From the NCBI GenBank assembly GCA_030633635.1, contig DAOVSA010000008.1:1-11279 (forward strand): 11,279 bases of DNA, in the 5' to 3' direction. Shown piece by piece: positions 7,374 through 11,279 of the stretch. Position 1 is the stretch's first letter, and every line of letters begins with the position of its first letter. Position numbers and translations under genes: made by a program. The stretch comes from Candidatus Altarchaeota archaeon (GTDB lineage: Archaea; Altiarchaeota; Altiarchaeia; IMC4; DAOVSA01). The notes beneath the pieces are model-generated. The model did no database searches. It saw only the letters and a program-made list of their open reading frames with translations, and had not been told where the DNA came from.

Positions 7374-7390
7374 TCTTTTTATTTTCTATT
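7374..7390 (+). terminator. Possible T-rich terminator after the nucleotidyltransferase gene
   Basis: A pyrimidine-rich run, GTCTTTTTATTTTCTATT, lies about 55 bases after the nucleotidyltransferase stop, with no hairpin. Such tracts can end archaeal transcripts. It merges into the promoter-like sequence of the next gene. Confidence 0.3.
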
Positions 7391-7400
7391 TAATAATTTA
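7387..7400 (+). promoter_or_regulatory. TATA box-like element for the SDR dehydratase gene
   Basis: TATTTAATAATTTA is centred about 33 bases before the ATG at 7426, the same geometry as at several other genes here. A start of transcription near 7418 would leave a leader of about 8 bases. Weaker match than the box at 3784-3795. Confidence 0.4.
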
Positions 7401-7425
7401 ATGTTTATCAGAGAAATCCGTAAAA

Positions 7426-8430
7426 ATGAAACTTGAAGATAAAAATGTTTTAGTAACTGGTGGTGCCGGATTTATAGGTTCCACACTAGTAAGAGAACTC
7501 TTGAAGGAAAATGCACGGGTTGTAGTCTATGATAACTTTTTTAGTGGAGATATGTCGAATCTGGAGGCTATACGAAAGGAGATTGATATTATCAGCGGGT
7601 GTATTCTAGACCCGCAACTTAAGAATATTCTTGCAAATAAGGATATTGAATACGTCTTTAATCTGGCTGCAGAACCCTACATCCCACACTGCTATGACCG
7701 CCCAAAAAGATTCTTTGAGGTGAATGCAAATGGTGCGTTAAATGTGATGCTCGCAAGCAAAGAAACTGGAGTTAAGAGAGTATTGCAGTATTCTTCTTCT
7801 GAGGTTTATGGAACTGCCAAATACGTTCCAATGGATGAGAAACATCCCACACTCCCCTGTTCAACCTATGCTGTGAGTAAATTGGCGGCAGATCGGTTGT
7901 GTTTCACCCTACACCACGAGCAGGATATCCCGGTGATCATTCTTAGACAGTTTAACACATACGGTCCAAGGGAAACCCACCCCTATATAATCCCGGAACT
8001 CATAACCCAACTTTCCGAGAAAAATAGATTAAAACTCGGGAATATAAAAGCGAGCAGGGATTTAACCTATGTAGAAGACGCCGCCAAGGGTGCTATCAAA
8101 CTGATGAAATGTAAAAAAGCGATAGGCGAGGTTATAAATCTGGGTTATGGTGTGGATTATAAAGTCGAGGAACTGGCGCATATTATTAGTGAACTGATGG
8201 GCTGGGATTCCATAGATATAGACATTGAAAAGGAAAGATTAAGGCCGTTTGACGTTGAAAGACTGAACTCTGATCAATCAAAGGCTAAAAAATTCATTGA
8301 TTGGAAGCCAAGGATCGATTTAAAGGAAGGTTTAAGAAGAACGATCGAATGGTTCAAGGAAAACGATTGTAAGTGGATCTGGGAAACCAAAATTGCACCA
8401 GAGGATAAGATCTGGAAGTACTCGAATTAA
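7426..8430 (+). CDS. NAD-dependent nucleotide-sugar epimerase/4,6-dehydratase (extended SDR, LegB-like)
   Basis: Extended short-chain dehydrogenase acting on an NDP-sugar. In 334 residues it has the Rossmann loop TGGAGFIG (11-18), an acidic residue for the NAD ribose (Asp36), NLAAEP (79-84), SSSEVYG (123-129), the catalytic pair Tyr148 and Lys152 in YAVSK, and RQFNTYGPR. The SEVYG form, DEKHP shortly after it, IIPELITQ and the late RLRPFDVERL...D.SKAK segment resemble NDP-sugar 4,6-dehydratases of the LegB kind more than simple 4-epimerases. Glu126 would be the dehydratase acid/base residue; the Asp usual in dTDP-glucose dehydratase is Ser125. The preceding gene makes a nucleotide sugar and is a likely partner. 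The product could serve glycan or S-layer glycosylation. Exact substrate unknown; UDP-glucuronate or UDP-glucose epimerases are alternatives. Confidence 0.85.
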   Translation: MKLEDKNVLVTGGAGFIGSTLVRELLKENARVVVYDNFFSGDMSNLEAIRKEIDIISGCILDPQLKNILANKDIEYVFNLAAEPYIPHCYDRPKRFFEVNANGALNVMLASKETGVKRVLQYSSSEVYGTAKYVPMDEKHPTLPCSTYAVSKLAADRLCFTLHHEQDIPVIILRQFNTYGPRETHPYIIPELITQLSEKNRLKLGNIKASRDLTYVEDAAKGAIKLMKCKKAIGEVINLGYGVDYKVEELAHIISELMGWDSIDIDIEKERLRPFDVERLNSDQSKAKKFIDWKPRIDLKEGLRRTIEWFKENDCKWIWETKIAPEDKIWKYSN

Positions 8431-8464
8431 TCAGAAGATAGACGGGCTGTACTTGGAACTATAT

Positions 8465-8516
8465 TCTGCTTGGAGAACCTGCTTGGAGAACCTGCTTGGA
8501 GAACCTGCTTGGAAAA
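8465..8516. repeat. Four tandem copies of a 13-bp unit
   Basis: The unit CCTGCTTGGAGAA occurs four times head to tail: copies at 8478-8490 and 8491-8503 are perfect, the first (8465-8477) has T for the first C, and the last (8504-8516) has A for the G. It lies in the 184-bp gap between the convergent SDR and rhomboid genes. The unit length is not a multiple of three, so it does not encode a simple peptide repeat. No spacers are present, so it is not a CRISPR array. The rest of the gap holds no gene that I recognise. Confidence 0.9.
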
Positions 8517-8614
8517 AACACCTTCTATGAGATGGCAGATTTGGACCCAATATCAACACGAGTTAATGGCAAACCTCATAAACGAATCTGGGCGATGAAC
8601 AAGAAATGTGCGCG

Positions 8615-9241
8615 TTAGTAATATATGTGATAAGGATCAGAATCCCCTTCGTTTTTTTCCTTGAAGTGTCTGCCAAATACCAAACCTGCAAGTAACCCCC
8701 CAAGATGTGCATTGTGTGCAATCCCTCCTGGCATCCCTTGAAACAGTATAAAAACAGCAAACATGGTGTAAAGAATCGCAAAAATATAGAGGGGCATTGG
8801 AATGAAAAACCCAATGAGGATCGTCATATTTGGCCTGAGTACAACTAACACGCCCATTATAGCAAATATAGCGCCAGATGCACCAACACCAATGATATAC
8901 GGATTTGTTAAACCCACCAGTGACGTAATTAAATAAATGAGATCCGCACAAAATCCACCTGTGAAATAAACGATCCAAAAATTTCTCTCCCCGATCAACC
9001 TCTCCACATACATCCCAAAGAAGAATAAGGCGATCATATTAAATAATATGTGATCAAAACTCGCGTGAACAAACATATTTGTGACTAAACCCCACAACCT
9101 CTCACCACGAAAGATCGCTGTGGGTTGAAGCCCAAGTGTTCTAATGATGAGTTCTGGGTCTGTTAGTGTGAACAAAAAAATCAGCACATTCACTGCTATC
9201 AACACCTCCACCGCTGTCATACTAATCCCGAGAATTCTCAT
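8615..9241 (-). CDS. Rhomboid family intramembrane serine protease
   Basis: Membrane-embedded serine protease that cuts single-pass membrane proteins within or next to the bilayer. The 208 residues form about six hydrophobic segments with no soluble N-terminal domain, the basic six-helix rhomboid. Catalytic features are visible: HILFN (His64, Asn68) in the second helix region, GASGA with the nucleophile Ser122, and AHLGGLLAG with His179, giving the Ser-His dyad. The WGLVTNMFVHA stretch before His64 is the usual L1-loop-to-helix junction. A short charged tail (about 191-208) is probably cytoplasmic. The ATG at 9241 lies about 34 bases from a TATA-like box and has no Shine-Dalgarno site. The gene is convergent with the SDR gene and divergent from the small gene before the phosphofructokinase. 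Substrates cannot be told from the sequence. Confidence 0.93.
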   Translation of the reverse strand: MRILGISMTAVEVLIAVNVLIFLFTLTDPELIIRTLGLQPTAIFRGERLWGLVTNMFVHASFDHILFNMIALFFFGMYVERLIGERNFWIVYFTGGFCADLIYLITSLVGLTNPYIIGVGASGAIFAIMGVLVVLRPNMTILIGFFIPMPLYIFAILYTMFAVFILFQGMPGGIAHNAHLGGLLAGLVFGRHFKEKNEGDSDPYHIYY

Positions 9242-9270
9242 TTTTGATATTAACTATAACTTATCCCTAG

Positions 9271-9279
9271 ATTTATATC
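9271..9279 (-). promoter_or_regulatory. TATA box-like element for the rhomboid gene
   Basis: The minus strand reads GATATAAAT, a good archaeal TATA match, centred about 34 bases before the ATG at 9241. This predicts a leader of under ten bases. Confidence 0.55.
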
Positions 9280-9413
9280 ATTCTCATTCTTGTGATAATA
9301 AAGATATCATATCCTTTTCTAATTTGCATTTTCTGTAAAGTATTTGTGTCCGACATTTATTAATCCAGTGACTCAAAAATTATTAAGCCATTCGATGTTA
9401 GGGCAGAACCATC

Positions 9414-9423
9414 TATTTATACT
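9414..9423 (+). promoter_or_regulatory. TATA box-like element for the small gene and phosphofructokinase
   Basis: TATTTATACT lies about 50 bases before the ATG at 9468. Transcription starting near 9444 would leave a leader of about 24 bases. That leader contains GTGATC at 9458-9463, which can pair with the archaeal 16S 3' end four bases before the ATG. Confidence 0.5.
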
Positions 9424-9467
9424 AAAGTGAATAGATTAATAGAAAAAGACATTTGTTGTGATCATTG

Positions 9468-9638
9468 ATGGAACCACCTACTGCGGGCAAGACTCTGTTC
9501 AAGGCATTTGAGCTGGTTGTTGGGGTGAACAAGGACTACAAACGAATGAGCGGCATATCAGATCGGGTAAAAATAGCGCAAGATCTGGTAATGGAAGAGG
9601 CGAACTCCGGCTTCACGATATTCGTGATGGGAGATTAA
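9468..9638 (+). CDS. Small protein of unknown function upstream of phosphofructokinase
   Basis: A 56-codon open frame from ATG to TAA. I do not recognise the family. The product begins MEPPTAGKTLFKAFELVVGV, continues with a basic stretch (NKDYKRMSG, about 21-29), a probable helix RVKIAQDLVMEEA (33-45), and ends GFTIFVMGD. It has no signal peptide, no membrane segment and no cysteine. Support for a real gene: a TATA-like box upstream, a GTGATC ribosome-pairing site four bases before the ATG, higher G+C than the flanking noncoding DNA, and a 21-base gap to the phosphofructokinase start that suggests cotranscription. It may also be a remnant of a larger gene or a leader peptide. No coding claim is certain without conservation evidence. 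Confidence 0.5.
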   Translation: MEPPTAGKTLFKAFELVVGVNKDYKRMSGISDRVKIAQDLVMEEANSGFTIFVMGD

Positions 9639-9659
9639 TGAAATAAATCAGCGAAGAAG

Positions 9660-10691
9660 ATGAAAATAGGAATTCTAAATGGTGGTGGTGATTGTCCCGG
9701 CTTAAATGCCGTCACGGAGGCTGTTCTAAGAGCCGCAATTCATTACAACCATGACGTCTGGGGCATCCATAAAGGGTGGGAAGGTCTGTTAGATCCACTC
9801 CCTCTCATAGAACTCAAAGAAAAGGATGTTGATTTACTTAGAGTGCATGGTGGAAGTATTCTCTGCACGAGCAGAACGAACCCTTACAAGAATAAAACCG
9901 GACCCAAAAGGTTAGTCGAGAATTTCAAGAATCTAGATCTCGATGCTCTGATAGTCGTCGGTGGAGATGATACGCTCGGGGCCGCGAGAAAGCTGTATCG
10001 AGACTTTAAACTCAATATAATCGGCGTACCCAAAACCATAGACAACGACCTTTCTGCAACGGATTATACGTTCGGATTTGACACAGCCGTGGAAAATGCA
10101 CGAGACGTTGTTCTTAAGTGCCACGAGACCGCGGAGGCTACTGAACGGGTCATTTTTGTGGAGGTCATGGGGAGAGAGTCCGGGTGGATAGCAATGGAAA
10201 CCGGGAAGTGTGGGTGTGCCCATCTAACCTTAATTCCAGAGTTTCCCATGCCAACAGAAGAGGTATGTGATCGTGTGAAGGCGATATACCAAAAACATGG
10301 ATATGGTATAGTGGTTGTGGCAGAGGGATTCCCGATGATGATTGATAGCAAAGACGATCCCAAGATCGGGGAAATTGACGAGTTCGGGCATCCGAAGCTT
10401 GGTGGTGTCGGAGAGTTTCTGGCAGACGTCGTCAAGAAAAACACAGGTATATCCTCGAGGGTCCAGATCGTTGGTTACGTGCAGCGCGCGGGCATTCCAA
10501 CCGCATTTGACATACGCCTGAGCACGCATTTCGGGCTCAAAGCCGTGAGCCTCGTGAACAAGAAAAAATTCGGTCGGATGGTCGCGCTCAGAGGAAACAA
10601 ATTCACGGACGCTCCTCTGGCTGAGGCGGTATCAAAATCAAAGAAAGTGGATAAAAAACGCTGGAAACAGGCACAGATTCTCTTTTATTGA
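9660..10691 (+). CDS. pfp: 6-phosphofructokinase, PFK-A family, probably diphosphate-dependent
   Basis: Phosphorylates fructose 6-phosphate to fructose 1,6-bisphosphate. The 343 residues show the family order: GILNGGGDCPGLNA (4-17), GGDDT (101-105), PKTIDND (124-130) with the catalytic Asp128, MGRESGWIA (170-178), AEGFP (221-225) and VGYVQRAGIP (271-280). The phosphoryl-donor site is of the diphosphate type: Asp104 in GGDDT, where ATP enzymes have Gly, and Lys125 in PKTIDND, where E. coli PfkA has Gly. Such enzymes use PPi and run reversibly, so they can serve glycolysis and gluconeogenesis. Euryarchaea more often use an unrelated ADP-dependent enzyme. The second half is G+C-richer than its neighbours (about 57% in 10441-10560, hand count), hinting at transfer. 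The ATG gives the standard N-terminus. The gene follows the small gene by 21 bases. ATP use cannot be excluded without assay. Confidence 0.9.
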   Translation: MKIGILNGGGDCPGLNAVTEAVLRAAIHYNHDVWGIHKGWEGLLDPLPLIELKEKDVDLLRVHGGSILCTSRTNPYKNKTGPKRLVENFKNLDLDALIVVGGDDTLGAARKLYRDFKLNIIGVPKTIDNDLSATDYTFGFDTAVENARDVVLKCHETAEATERVIFVEVMGRESGWIAMETGKCGCAHLTLIPEFPMPTEEVCDRVKAIYQKHGYGIVVVAEGFPMMIDSKDDPKIGEIDEFGHPKLGGVGEFLADVVKKNTGISSRVQIVGYVQRAGIPTAFDIRLSTHFGLKAVSLVNKKKFGRMVALRGNKFTDAPLAEAVSKSKKVDKKRWKQAQILFY

Positions 10692-10712
10692 TTTGGGTAT
10701 CTAAGCATTAAT

Positions 10713-10748
10713 ATCCTGATAACAACCAAAATCCTGATAATAACCAAA
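10713..10748. repeat. Two tandem copies of an 18-bp unit
   Basis: The units ATCCTGATAACAACCAAA and ATCCTGATAATAACCAAA are adjacent and differ at one base (C or T at unit position 12). They lie in the 109-bp gap between the convergent phosphofructokinase and TPR-protein genes. Probably a local duplication; no hairpin or function is evident. Confidence 0.85.
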
Positions 10749-10800
10749 ACTACAATCAAGTGCGGTTACAATAAAGGAAGGCTTCATTAAACCATAAGAA

Positions 10801-11279
10801 TCATTCAATTGCACCATCCATCTCGTATCTTCTCCATGCTTCATTACTTTTTCTTCTTTTATATAAATACAGAACAATAACAAGTATGATCAGGACAAGT
10901 ATGCCCATCGGGATATAATCCCTGAAATCGTTGCCATCCTCCATCTCGGAGATCAATAAGGTAACGTTTGAAACCATCACTGAATCATTCAATGTCGAAT
11001 AAATATCTTTTGCTATTTCTGCATGGATAAGTGCATTTTCATAATCCTCGGATTTGTAATAGTTTTGTGCCAGCTTATAATTGGAATTCGCCTCGATATA
11101 CCTCTTGGAGTTCTCTATCAACACCTCACAGTTTGATATTCCCTCAGTGTCCCCCAAACCAGAATAAATTTCTTTTGCCGCTATCGCATATTTCTTTGCA
11201 TTTTCATAATCATTGGATACAAAGTACTCTTTCGATTGATTATAATTGTAATCTGCCTGTTCTTTATTCTTTTCGTTAA
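10801..11279 (-). CDS. Membrane-anchored protein with TPR-like repeats (N-terminal part outside window)
   Basis: The frame is open from the right edge of the window, so the start lies beyond it; 158 residues are visible. Two TPR-like repeats sit 55 residues apart: YNQSKEYFVSNDYENAKKYA with AAKEIYS, then YKLAQNYYKSEDYENALIHA with AKDIYS, each followed by a helix ending in a VLI or LLI motif. After them come an acidic linker (111-120), one hydrophobic segment (YIPMGILVLIILVIVLYLY, 121-139) and a basic-start tail KRRKSNEAWRR. The charge pattern suggests that the repeats are outside the cell and the tail inside. The function is unknown; TPR-like repeats usually bind other proteins. More repeats are likely upstream. 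It is convergent with the phosphofructokinase gene. Confidence 0.8.
   Translation of the reverse strand, partial: NEKNKEQADYNYNQSKEYFVSNDYENAKKYAIAAKEIYSGLGDTEGISNCEVLIENSKRYIEANSNYKLAQNYYKSEDYENALIHAEIAKDIYSTLNDSVMVSNVTLLISEMEDGNDFRDYIPMGILVLIILVIVLYLYKRRKSNEAWRRYEMDGAIE

Noticed and set aside
8465..8516. CRISPR array
   Set aside because: The repeats are 13 bp and directly adjacent, with no spacers.
8442..8618. 58-codon open frame through the 13-bp repeat, ending with a 28-codon ATG frame at 8532
   Set aside because: No start codon with a ribosome-binding site before the repeat, the repeat unit changes frame each copy, and its end overlaps the rhomboid stop on the other strand. No family resemblance.
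1900..10529. Minus-strand open frames of 60-174 codons opposite trpD, herA, pheA, the nucleotidyltransferase and phosphofructokinase
   Set aside because: All are shadows of well-supported genes on the other strand, without motifs or upstream signals.
10804..11157. A complete small membrane protein starting with TTG at 11157
   Set aside because: The frame is open upstream to the window edge, and the upstream codons encode another copy of the TPR-like repeat, so the gene is truncated by the window rather than starting there.
1..11279. Defence system, prophage or insertion sequence
   Set aside because: No transposase, integrase, nuclease, toxin-antitoxin or reverse transcriptase motifs are seen in any frame. 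herA-like translocases occur in some defence systems, but here the partner nuclease is absent and the neighbours are housekeeping genes.

Overview
The window looks archaeal, most likely a euryarchaeote of the methanogen/ANME type. It carries an archaeal-type valyl-tRNA synthetase, translation initiation factor aIF-1A, a HerA hexameric helicase and ScpB. It also shows TATA-like boxes about 25-35 bases before several start codons and few strong Shine-Dalgarno sites. I cannot fix the genus. Coding density is high, and no gene-free stretch exceeds 300 bases. The longest gaps are 1603-1867 (promoter sequence and a short direct repeat), 9242-9467 (divergent promoters) and 8431-8614 (a 4 x 13 bp tandem repeat).

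Layout. At the left edge, minus strand, is the N-terminal 534 codons of valS, cut by the window exactly after the KMSKS motif. Divergent from it is a solitary trpD (anthranilate phosphoribosyltransferase). Convergent to trpD is a minus-strand pair, aIF-1A followed by scpB. The aIF-1A promoter region is shared with the divergent plus-strand run herA-aroQ-pheA, in which herA and aroQ overlap by four bases. After that come two sugar-nucleotide genes, each with its own promoter-like sequence: a nucleotidyltransferase and a 4,6-dehydratase-type SDR enzyme. Then follow the tandem repeat, a minus-strand rhomboid protease, a 56-codon unknown small gene, and a PFK-A family phosphofructokinase with the active-site signature of the diphosphate-dependent type. 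At the right edge, minus strand, is the C-terminal part of a protein with TPR-like repeats and a membrane anchor.

How the genes fit together. trpD, aroQ and pheA cover the tryptophan and phenylalanine branches from chorismate. valS and aIF-1A serve translation; herA and scpB serve DNA processing and chromosome organisation. The sugar-nucleotide pair probably feeds surface glycan or protein glycosylation. The phosphofructokinase serves sugar metabolism.

Most notable observation. aroQ and pheA lie in the same reading frame and are separated only by one TAG codon plus 12 open codons. Reading through the TAG would give a fused chorismate mutase-prephenate dehydratase with domain spacing like that of the bacterial P-protein. 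TAG is the only stop of its kind among the twelve gene ends seen here (eight TGA, three TAA). This suggests either a recently split fusion gene or stop-codon readthrough, for example pyrrolysine decoding. Otherwise the window is mostly housekeeping, and I see no defence or mobile system in it.
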